Shown here piece by piece: positions 10,301-15,888 of a stretch of DNA of 22,648 nucleotides. A program made the position numbers and the translations under genes. The DNA is taken from contig JADKHC010000006.1 in the NCBI GenBank assembly GCA_016721945.1, positions 1 through 22,648 on the forward strand, written 5' to 3'. This DNA comes from Verrucomicrobiota bacterium. GTDB taxonomy: Bacteria > Verrucomicrobiota > Verrucomicrobiia > Opitutales > Opitutaceae. Below the pieces are notes generated by a model. It searched no databases. It was not told the origin of the DNA and saw only the letters and a list, made by a program, of their open reading frames with translations. The first letter of the stretch is position 1. Every line of letters starts with the position of its first letter.

Positions 10301-12012
10301 AGGGCGCGAAGCCCGGTGAAGGTGGCCAGTTGCCCGGCACCAAGGTTTATCCTTGGGTCGCCAAGACCCGCGGCACCACCGCTGGCGTCGGCCTCATCTC
10401 GCCTCCGCCTCACCACGACATCTACTCGATCGAAGATCTCGCCGAGCTCATTCACGATTTGAAGAACGGCAATCGCTTCGCCCGCATCAGCGTCAAGCTG
10501 GTCGCCGAAGTCGGTGTCGGCACGATCGCCGCCGGTGTCGCCAAGGCGCACGCTGACGTCGTTCTCATCTCCGGCTTTGACGGTGGTACCGGCGCCTCGC
10601 CGCAAACCTCCATCAAGCACGCCGGTTTGCCATGGGAGCTCGGTCTCGCCGAGGCACACCAGACGCTCGTCCTAAACAATCTCCGCAGTCGTATCGCCGT
10701 CGAAACCGACGGCCAGCTCAAGACCGGCCGCGACGTTGTCATCGCCGCTTTGCTGGGTGCTGAAGAGTTCGGTTTCGCAACCGCTCCGCTCGTCGCCACC
10801 GGCTGTATCATGATGCGCGTTTGCCATCTGAACACCTGCCCGGCCGGCATCGCTACGCAGGATCCGCGCCTCCGCGAAAAGTACAGCGGTACGCCTGAGC
10901 ACGCCGTCAACTTCATGCGGTTCATCGCCGAAGAAGTTCGCGAACTCATGGCCCAGCTCGGCTTCCGCACCATCGAAGAGATGATTGGCCACACCGAACG
11001 TCTAGAGCCAAAGAAGGCCATCACTCACTGGAAGGCCAAGGGCATTGATCTGAGCAACCTGCTCTATCAGCCCGACATGCCGGACTCCGTCGGTCGCTTC
11101 TGCCAGATGACGCAGGATCACGGTCTCGATAAGTCGCTCGATCTCACGACCCTCCTCGACATCTGCAAACCCGCGATTGAGCGTGGCGAGAAAGTTGTCG
11201 CTCAACTCCCGATCCGCAACGTTAACCGCGTCGTAGGTACAATCACGGGCTCCGAAGTCACGAAGAAGTACGGTCCGAAGGGTCTGCCCGAAGATACCAT
11301 TCGCATTCACTTCACGGGTTCCGCTGGCCAGAGCTTCGGTGCATTCGTGCCGCACGGCATGACCTTCCAGCTCGAAGGCGATGCCAACGACTACCTCGGC
11401 AAGGGCCTTTCCGGTGGCAAACTCGCCATCTTCCCATCCGACAAATCTACGTTTGCGGCCGAGGATAACATGATCGTCGGCAACGTCGCTCTCTACGGTG
11501 CGACAGCCGGTGAAGTTTATATCCGCGGTATGGCTGGCGAACGGTTCGGTGTCCGCAACTCCGGCGTCAACGCCGTCGTCGAGTCTATCGGCGACAACGG
11601 TTGTGAATACATGACAGGTGGCCGCGTCGTAGTGCTCGGTCTCGCTGGTCGTAACTTCGGCGCCGGTATGTCCGGTGGCGTTGCTTACGTCCTCGACGAG
11701 GTCGGCAACTTCGCCACCCGCGTCAACCCGCAGATGGTCGGCGTCGAGAAGCTCGAAGACGCGGCGGAAATCGCCGAAGTCCGCCAGCTCGTCGAGAACC
11801 ACCTCAAGTACACCAAGAGCACGCGCGCCAAGGCCGTCCTCGACAACTGGAGCACCCTCGTGCCGAAGTTCGTCAAGATCATGCCGAAGGATTACAAGCG
11901 CATGCTCGCCTGTATCAAAAAAGCCCACGGCCAGGGTCTCACCGGCGAAGAAGCCATCATGGCCGCCTTCGAAGAAAACTCCCGCGACACCTCCCGCGTC
12001 GGCGGCAACTAA
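7375..12012 (+). CDS. gltB: Glutamate synthase (NADPH) large/alpha subunit
   Basis: GltB takes the amide nitrogen of glutamine and transfers it to 2-oxoglutarate, giving two glutamates; it works in the cytoplasm with GltD. From the ATG at 7375 the protein has 1,545 residues, standard for bacterial GltB. A propeptide of 36 residues precedes FEHDACGVGF, whose cysteine (residue 37) is the class-II amidotransferase nucleophile. Azospirillum GltB has a propeptide of the same length, which is why I prefer this start to the TTG at 7348. Domains in order are amidotransferase (about 37-440), a central domain, the FMN/synthase barrel (GAMSYGSISKEAHE, GAKPGEGGQLPG, GFDGGTGASP) with the 3Fe-4S cysteines in GCIMMRVCHLNTCPAG (first Cys near residue 1144), and the C-terminal beta-helix (GLSGGKLAIFP, GATAGEVYIRG, GAGMSGGVAYV). 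All key motifs are intact. gltD lies 133 nt downstream. Confidence 0.98.
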   Translation: MARMHSRSDSTQKRPSTSARLAEKEKLYDPSFEHDACGVGFVVDMKGRNHQIVRQAVQILENLDHRGAAGSEVNTGDGAGVLMQLPHSFFVEVAKKARISLPAAGEYGVGIIFLPRNQTQRRRLEERFQQIVQSEGQAFLGWRTVPTDNSSLGETAKSSEPYMRQAFIGRDASLKDDLAFERKLYVIRKRAYTEIRTSTMDGAEYWYMPSLSCRTIVYKGMLLTTQLATYFTDLNNPAMETSLALVHSRFSTNTFPSWERSHPYRYVAHNGEINTLRGNINWMHAREALFESELFGDDIKKILPIVDPNGSDSAMFDNTLELLYLAGRPIAHAVMMMIPEPWSNHESMSDERKAFYQYHSCLMEPWDGPASIAFTDGKSIGAILDRNGLRPSRFYVTKDGLVIMASEAGVLDIPAENIERKGRLQPGRIFIVDTEQGRIVEDEEIKATLAAERPYRQWLNEHLVHLEDIPAAPEVPAPDNDTLLQRQLAFGYPFEDQRIILTPMAKDGIEATGSMGNDAALAVLSNKPRLLFDYFKQLFAQVTNPPIDCIREEIITSAETRLGSEGNLLVAQPGAARRVELKLPVITNEEFAKIRRLDRPGFKVGVLPTLFRVTRGGGRAKALEELSLMARRMIEEEEVTVLVLSDRGVTKEFAPIPALLAVAGLHHFLIREGLRTRISIVLETGEAREVHHFALLIGYGCSVVNPYLAFETIDGMIRDGLLPDTEHKTACKNFVKAASKGVIKVMSKMGISAIQSYRGAQVFEAIGLRQDVIDHYFTWTPSRVGGIGLDVIAQEVLARHRAAFPDYAVNGHVLPAGGEYKWRDDGEAHLFNPETIHSLQKSVRTGSYKIFKEYSSKINDQSKNLCTLRGLLDFKTSASIPIEEVESVEMIVKRFKTGAMSYGSISKEAHETLAIAMNRIGGKSNTGEGGEDAERFIPMANGDSKNSAIKQVASGRFGVTSNYLVNAREIQIKMAQGAKPGEGGQLPGTKVYPWVAKTRGTTAGVGLISPPPHHDIYSIEDLAELIHDLKNGNRFARISVKLVAEVGVGTIAAGVAKAHADVVLISGFDGGTGASPQTSIKHAGLPWELGLAEAHQTLVLNNLRSRIAVETDGQLKTGRDVVIAALLGAEEFGFATAPLVATGCIMMRVCHLNTCPAGIATQDPRLREKYSGTPEHAVNFMRFIAEEVRELMAQLGFRTIEEMIGHTERLEPKKAITHWKAKGIDLSNLLYQPDMPDSVGRFCQMTQDHGLDKSLDLTTLLDICKPAIERGEKVVAQLPIRNVNRVVGTITGSEVTKKYGPKGLPEDTIRIHFTGSAGQSFGAFVPHGMTFQLEGDANDYLGKGLSGGKLAIFPSDKSTFAAEDNMIVGNVALYGATAGEVYIRGMAGERFGVRNSGVNAVVESIGDNGCEYMTGGRVVVLGLAGRNFGAGMSGGVAYVLDEVGNFATRVNPQMVGVEKLEDAAEIAEVRQLVENHLKYTKSTRAKAVLDNWSTLVPKFVKIMPKDYKRMLACIKKAHGQGLTGEEAIMAAFEENSRDTSRVGGN

Positions 12013-12023
12013 CAGCTGTTTTG

Positions 12024-12127
12024 AACCGCTAATTCACGCTAATATACGCTAATAACCAAACCGAAGCTTCTGATCGACAATCCCGATTTCTTCCGAAATT
12101 AGCGGCCATTAGCGTTCATTAGCGGTT
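12024..12127. repeat. Large inverted repeat of CGCTAAT units between gltB and gltD
   Basis: The left arm (12024-12053) holds three CGCTAAT units spaced 10 nt apart, starting AACCGCTAAT. The right arm (12098-12127) is its near-perfect reverse complement, ending ATTAGCGGTT. The two 30-nt arms differ at a few unit-spacer positions only and enclose a ~44-nt loop. The right arm ends 18 nt before the gltD ATG, so as RNA it could modulate gltD translation or stabilise one half of the operon message. It looks like a dispersed intergenic element rather than an ordinary terminator, as no T-run follows. Confidence 0.8.
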
Positions 12128-12145
12128 AAAAAACTTCTTCCGAAA

Positions 12146-13630
12146 ATGGGCAAACCAACTGGATTCATCGAGTACCTGCGCGAAATACCTGTCGACCGTC
12201 CGCCGCTTGAACGCGTGCGCGACTGGAACGAGTTCCACCACCACATGGAGGAAAAGAAACTGCGCACTCAGGGCGCGCGGTGCATGGATTGCGGCATTCC
12301 CTTCTGCCACACCGGCAAACTGATCAGCGGCATGGCCGCCGGTTGCCCCGTCCACAATCTTATCCCCGAGTGGAACGACCTCGTTTTTCGTGGCCTCTGG
12401 CACGAAGCCCTTGATCGTCTGCACAAGACGAACAACTTCCCAGAGTTCACCGGTCGTGTGTGCCCCGCTCCCTGCGAAGGCTCCTGCACGCTCGGTATCA
12501 TCAGCCCGCCTGTCGCCATCAAGACCATTGAGTGCGCGATCACCGACAAGGGTTGGGACGAAGGCTGGGTTACTCCTCAGACGCCAAAAAACCGCACCGG
12601 AAAAAAGGTGGCAGTGATTGGTTCGGGCCCATCCGGACTCGCCGCCGCCGCTCAGCTCAATCAAGCGGGCCACACCGTCACCGTTTTCGAACGTGCTGAT
12701 CGCGCTGGCGGACTGCTCATGTACGGCATCCCGAACATGAAGCTCGACAAGAAAGAAGTCGTGCTGCGCCGCGTGAAACTCCTCGAACAGGAAGGCGTAA
12801 AGTTCATCTACAACGCCAACGTCGGCGACAACGTTGAACCGCAGATCTTCCTCAAGGAATACGACGCAACGATCCTCTGCCTAGGTGCAACCAAGCCCCG
12901 CGATCTCCCAATCGAAGGCCGCAACCTGAAGGGCGTGCACTTCGCCATGGAGTATCTCACGGCGACAACCAAGGCCGTGCTCGCAGGCAATCCTGCGTCC
13001 TCCGTCATCACTGGTAAGGACAAGCACGTCGTGGTCATCGGCGGTGGCGACACCGGCACTGACTGCGTTGGTTCTTCCATTCGGTTGGGCTGCAAGAGCG
13101 TCATCCAGATCGAAATTCTCCCGAAGCCGCCGTTGGAACGTACGAATGACAACCCTTGGCCCGAATGGCCCAAGACCCTCAAGGTCGATTACGGTCAGGA
13201 AGAAGCCGCCGCCAAGCAAGGCGCCGATCCGCGCACGTATCTCACCACGGTGAAGAAATTCATCGGCAATGCCGATGGCGCCGTGAAGGAACTCGTGACC
13301 GTCCAAATAAAATGGGACAAAAACGACAAGGGTCAGTTCGTCCCCGTTGAGCTGCCCGGCACCGAGAAGACGATTCCCGCGGATCTCGTTCTCCTCGCGA
13401 TGGGCTTTGTCGGACCAGAGCAAGGCATCATGGACGAGCTCAAGCTCGAACGCGACGCCCGAACCAACATCAAGGCCGAACACGAGAAGTACACGACCAA
13501 CCTCAAAGGCATCTTTGCCGCTGGCGACTGCCGCCGTGGCCAGAGTCTCGTGGTCTGGGCGATCAACGAAGGCCGTGGGGCAGCCCGCGAAGCCGACCGT
13601 TTCCTGATGGGCTCAACCGACCTGCCGTAA
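12146..13630 (+). CDS. gltD: Glutamate synthase small/beta subunit
   Basis: GltD oxidises NADPH on FAD and passes electrons through Fe-S clusters to GltB for glutamate formation. The 494-residue protein has the usual layout. At the N-terminus, cysteines of the two 4Fe-4S sites are visible: C46, C49, C54 and C67 in CMDCGIPFC..GCPVH, then RVCPAPCEGSC. The FAD-binding loop is VAVIGSGPSGLAAA, followed by ERADRAGGLLMYGIPNMKL. The NADPH-binding loop is VVVIGGGDTGTDC. The second FAD contact is GIFAAGDCRRGQSLVVWAI near the C-terminus. The start ATG is the first in frame and gives the canonical beginning GKPTGFIEYLRE. No Shine-Dalgarno is evident. It follows gltB in the same direction, separated only by a hairpin repeat, so the two form an operon, closed by the terminator at 13675. 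Confidence 0.97.
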   Translation: MGKPTGFIEYLREIPVDRPPLERVRDWNEFHHHMEEKKLRTQGARCMDCGIPFCHTGKLISGMAAGCPVHNLIPEWNDLVFRGLWHEALDRLHKTNNFPEFTGRVCPAPCEGSCTLGIISPPVAIKTIECAITDKGWDEGWVTPQTPKNRTGKKVAVIGSGPSGLAAAAQLNQAGHTVTVFERADRAGGLLMYGIPNMKLDKKEVVLRRVKLLEQEGVKFIYNANVGDNVEPQIFLKEYDATILCLGATKPRDLPIEGRNLKGVHFAMEYLTATTKAVLAGNPASSVITGKDKHVVVIGGGDTGTDCVGSSIRLGCKSVIQIEILPKPPLERTNDNPWPEWPKTLKVDYGQEEAAAKQGADPRTYLTTVKKFIGNADGAVKELVTVQIKWDKNDKGQFVPVELPGTEKTIPADLVLLAMGFVGPEQGIMDELKLERDARTNIKAEHEKYTTNLKGIFAAGDCRRGQSLVVWAINEGRGAAREADRFLMGSTDLP

Positions 13631-13643
13631 TTCAAAAATGTAG

Positions 13644-13663
13644 GCGGGGTGCCCTCACCCCGC
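13644..13663. repeat. Perfect 8-bp hairpin GCGGGGTG/CACCCCGC
   Basis: The stem GCGGGGTG (13644-13651) and CACCCCGC (13656-13663) encloses CCCT, 13 nt after the gltD stop. No T-run follows, so it is more likely an interspersed hairpin repeat or an mRNA 3' protector than a terminator by itself. Confidence 0.6.
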
Positions 13664-13674
13664 AAAACGACTTC

Positions 13675-13706
13675 AAGGTGCGCCCCAACCCGGCGCGCCT
13701 TTTTTT
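13675..13706 (+). terminator. Rho-independent terminator of the gltBD operon
   Basis: AAGGTGCGCC (13675-13684) pairs with GGCGCGCCTT (one G-U wobble) around a 7-nt loop and runs straight into seven T residues ending at 13706. A second perfect 8-bp hairpin without a T-run (GGCGCGTT/AACGCGCC, 13724-13745) lies just beyond. Confidence 0.85.
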
Positions 13707-13723
13707 GTCGAAGTTTATCCGGG

Positions 13724-13745
13724 GGCGCGTTGTCCCTAACGCGCC
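13724..13745. repeat. Perfect 8-bp hairpin downstream of the gltD terminator
   Basis: GGCGCGTT (13724-13731) and AACGCGCC (13738-13745) enclose a six-base loop. Its role is unknown. The region 13746-13827 holds no recognisable gene and is the likely promoter area of the original ORF6N gene. Confidence 0.5.
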
Positions 13746-13827
13746 GGTTCGGTTCCGTCTCTGGACTTGCTCCGAGGTCGTTTCCCTCGTTGCATTTCCC
13801 GTCTTCGCCGGGACGAAAACCAGCCAG

Positions 13828-13854
13828 TTCAAGGTCGCAAAATGCGACCTTGAA
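13828..13854. promoter_or_regulatory. Perfect 12-bp palindrome immediately before the original ORF6N start
   Basis: The arm TTCAAGGTCGCA (13828-13839), loop AAA, and the exact complement (13843-13854) form a hairpin ending two bases before an ATG at 13857. The 17-nt core GGTCGCAAAATGCGACC recurs inside the ORF6N coding sequence at 15196-15216. The position suggests an operator or a translation-blocking hairpin for that gene. Confidence 0.6.
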
Positions 13855-13856
13855 AT

Positions 13857-13877
13857 ATGCCCCAATCCGAACTCATA
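13857..13877 (+). pseudogene. Displaced first codons of the ORF6N gene, cut off by the IS630 insertion
   Basis: The ATG at 13857 reads MPQSELI up to the left end of the IS element. Joined to IPLEPIQSNILILRG beyond the right end, it gives a typical ORF6N N-terminus (M..SELIPLE.IQ..IL.LRG). The inference is that the element landed inside codon 7 of this gene. With a strict TA duplication the reconstructed join would be out of frame; it is in frame only if the duplication is TCA or TCATA. Confidence 0.5.
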
Positions 13878-13904
13878 CCAAGTCGCATTCAAACGCATAA
13901 TAAC
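13876..13904 (+). repeat. Left terminal inverted repeat of the IS630 element
   Basis: The 29-nt end starts TACCAAGT, continues CGCATTCAAA and ends ATAATAAC. It matches the reverse complement of 14982-15010 with four mismatches. The outermost TA is the dinucleotide that IS630-family elements target and duplicate. Confidence 0.85.
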
Positions 13905-15008
13905 TTGCCTTCGAGCGATTGAAGCCGGAGGCTATTTTTATGCGCCCACAAAAGCCATTTCCCCGAGGGACGGTCGAGGCACTGCAAAAGTTGCTCAAGG
14001 CAGCCAGGACCATGGCCGATCAACGGCGGATTCAAGCGGTTTTAATGCGAGCATTGGATGCGTCCCCCCCGGCGCGCATCGCCGCTGTGACCGGCTTGAG
14101 CGTGGCGAGTGTGCGGATAATCCACTCACGATTTTTGCGTGAAGGCCTTGGCTTTTTGAAAGATCGACCGGGGCGCGGAGGTCGGCGCCGCACCTTGCTC
14201 AGTGATGCACAGGTTCAGGCTTTGCTCGCCAGGCACACCGCTGACGCGACCGAGGGGCACGTGGTTGAAGCAGGTGCTTTCAAGCGCGATTACGATGCTT
14301 TGGCGGGCCATCCGGTGGCTCCCTCAACGGTCTATCGTTTACTCGCCAAAGCGGGTTGGCGAAAGATCGTGCCCCGGCCCAGTCATCCCAAAAAAGATCC
14401 GGCTTCGGAGCAGGCGTTTAAAAAAAGTTCGCCCAGACGATAGTCGAGGAAAGTTTGCGGCACGGTTGTTGTCCCGTTGTATTGTTTATGGACGAAGGCC
14501 GTTTTGGCCGGATCAGCGATGTGCGTGCCTGTTGGGCTCCCAGCGGGATCAGGCCGAAGGTCGCCCGGCAGGTGGTGCGTGAATCACTTTACGCTTTTGC
14601 CGCCGTCGCCCCCAAGCACGGCATCATGAACTTTACGCTATCACCAAAGTGCAACACCGCCTCGATGTCGCTGTTCCTGCTCGAACTGCTCGCGGCCTGG
14701 CCCGACCAACGCCTGCTCCTCTTTCTTGATGGAGCCGGTTGGCACAAATCCCGGCAGCTACCCATTCCTGAACGGCTCCGACTGGTGTACCTGCCTCCCT
14801 ATACTCCCGAATGCAATCCCTCCGAGCATCTCTGGGACGAACTGCGTGAAAAAGGCTTCGCCAATCAGTTCTTCGCCACCCTCGACGCAGTCGAAGTTCA
14901 GTTAAAAACCCAACTCGAACTGCTCGCCGCTGACTCAATACGCCTCCGATCCCTCACCGCCTTCCCTTGGATTATTGACTGGTTATTATATCTTTGAATG
15001 CAACTTGG
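13878..15008 (+). mobile_element. IS630-family insertion sequence, about 1.13 kb
   Basis: The element is bounded by matching ends (CCAAGTCGCATTCAAA at the left; reverse complement CCAAGTTGCATTCAAA at the right) and flanked by TA at 13876-13877 and 15009-15010, as expected for IS630/Tc1/mariner elements. It carries one transposase in two overlapping frames. All catalytic residues are present and the ends are well matched, so it may be active. It separates the first codons of an ORF6N gene from the rest, and its right end supplies the ATG now used by that gene. TCATA occurs just outside both ends, so the true duplication might be longer than TA. Confidence 0.9.
13940..14997 (+). CDS. IS630 transposase, produced through a -1 frameshift at an A7 run
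   Basis: The ATG at 13940 is preceded by GGAGG with 8-nt spacing, a good ribosome site that decides the start. The first frame (to 14443) holds two helix-turn-helix regions (IAAVTGLSVASVRII; APSTVYRLLAKAGWRK). The second frame, entered by a -1 step at AAAAAAAG (14420-14427), continues FAQTIVEESLRHGCCPVVLF and carries the DDE triad: the D of FMDEGRFGR, the D of FLDGAGWHKS, and the E of NPSEHLWDELRE. The fused product is 352 residues, a normal IS630 length. A-run slippage, ribosomal or transcriptional, is a known mode of transposase control in several IS families; here P-site slippage on AAA fits. The stop codon lies in the right terminal repeat and overlaps the next gene's start region. Confidence 0.92.
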
Positions 15009-15010
15009 TA
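14982..15010 (-). repeat. Right terminal inverted repeat of the IS630 element
   Basis: This 29-nt end, ending ACTTGGTA, mirrors the left end with four mismatches. It contains the transposase stop (14995-14997) and the ATG (14998) that now starts the ORF6N gene. Confidence 0.85.
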
Positions 15011-15525
15011 TCATACCCCTCGAACCGATCCAGTCAAATATCCTAATTCTGCGCGGTGTACGCGTGATCCTCGATGCGGATCTTGCGCGGCTTTATGGTG
15101 TTGCGACCAAGCGCCTCAACGAACAGGTGAAACGCAACGTTAAGAAATTCCCTGAGGATTTCATGTTTCAGCTGACTCCAGAGGAGAAGGCAGAGGTGGT
15201 CGCAAAATGCGACCACCTCAAAAACCTGCGTTTTGCCAAAAGCCTACCCTACGCTTTCACCGAGCACGGTGCGATCCAAGCGGCCAACATTCTCGCCAGC
15301 GACTCGGCGTCCGAGATGAGCGTTCACGTGGTCCGCGCCTTCGTGCGGCTTCGTCTACTGGTGGTGAACCACAAGGCCATTGCGACCAAGCTCGCCGAGC
15401 TTGATGCCAAGGTGGGCGCGCACGACGAACAACTCGCCGCCGTCATTGCTGCGATTCGCCAACTTACCACACCTGATGAGCCTCGCCATCGGCGAAAGAT
15501 CGGCTTCCATACGGGGAATCGTTGA
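14998..15525 (+). CDS. ORF6N-domain (KilA-N/antirepressor-type) DNA-binding protein, N-terminus rebuilt by the IS end
   Basis: A 175-residue protein. The ORF6N domain covers about residues 5-100: IIPLEPIQSNILILRGVRVI, LDADLARLYGVATKRLNEQV, KRNVKKFPEDFMFQLTPEE and LPYAFTEHGAIQAANIL. It is followed by a coiled-coil-like tail (LAELDAKVGAHDEQLAAVIA) ending IRQLTTPDEPRHRRKIGF. The family is found in phages and bacterial accessory regions and is thought to bind DNA; the exact role is unknown. The start ATG lies inside the IS630 right end, so the first four residues (MQLG) come from the element and replace the original MPQSEL. In the middle of the gene, the codons for VVAKCDHL form a perfect 12-bp palindrome with an AAA loop (15193-15219), the same core as upstream at 13828. 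The gene may have lost its original promoter. Confidence 0.88.
   Translation: MQLGIIPLEPIQSNILILRGVRVILDADLARLYGVATKRLNEQVKRNVKKFPEDFMFQLTPEEKAEVVAKCDHLKNLRFAKSLPYAFTEHGAIQAANILASDSASEMSVHVVRAFVRLRLLVVNHKAIATKLAELDAKVGAHDEQLAAVIAAIRQLTTPDEPRHRRKIGFHTGNR
15193..15219. repeat. Perfect 12-bp palindrome inside ORF6N
   Basis: GAGGTGGTCGCA (15193-15204), loop AAA, and its exact complement (15208-15219) share the 17-nt core GGTCGCAAAATGCGACC with the site at 13828-13854. The outer four or five bases differ but are still fully paired, which implies selection for the hairpin or palindrome itself. Confidence 0.7.
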
Positions 15526-15656
15526 AACGCCTCGACGAACCCATCGAAAAACAGCCACCCTTCGAAGTCTGACCGCCCACCGCAATTTCCCCTTTCCTTT
15601 CCTCAACCACTTTTCCGAACCCAGACCCTGTAACCAATACTAACAATTAATTTCGC

Positions 15657-15884
15657 GTAGCTTCGGCTGCTGTCCGCAACGAAACCTTGGAAATTTCGGG
15701 ACACGAAAAACCGCGCTCGATGTGCGCCCCACTGGGGGCGCATTGAAAGCGTCTTTTCGTGGGCTCTCCAAGGTGCCTGTTGCGGGACGCAAGTAAGTGC
15801 GTCCCTTATCGTTTTTGGGCACCAAGGATGAGTCCACGGAGGACTCCCGCAGACACTGGCTTGAACACCGCGCGACTGTTCAAG
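15657..15884 (+). ncRNA. Highly structured leader upstream of type III mod, candidate cis-regulatory RNA
   Basis: Within ~230 nt there are five inverted repeats. A: GTAGC-TTCG-GCTGC at 15657-15670. B: a nested hairpin built from GTCCGCAAC/GTTGCGGGAC (15672-15680/15779-15788, one bulge), ACCTTGGA/TCCAAGGT (15684/15767), CACGAAAA/TTTTCGTG (15702/15754) and TGCGCCCC/GGGGCGCA (15723/15735). C: GGGACGCA/TGCGTCCC at 15784-15805, sharing bases 15784-15788 with B. D: GAGTCC/GGACTC at 15830-15846. E: CTTGAACA/TGTTCAAG at 15860-15884, ending four bases before the mod start. B and C cannot both form fully. No known RNA family was recognised. It could be a regulatory leader, a small RNA gene, or a non-autonomous mobile repeat. 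The gap 15526-15656 holds no gene. Confidence 0.5.
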
Positions 15885-15888
15885 ACCT

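Noticed and set aside
13649..14142. Plus-strand frames starting at 13649 and 13678 across the gltD terminator
   Set aside because: They run through the terminator, two hairpins, the palindrome and the IS end, with no domain signal; they are chance frames in GC-rich intergenic DNA.
15677..15850. Possible hammerhead ribozyme: CGAAAC at 15679 and GGATGAGTCC at 15826 with hairpins between
   Set aside because: The CUGAUGA core is incomplete, stem II strands do not pair, and the site after stem III reads GUG, which is not a cleavable GUH.
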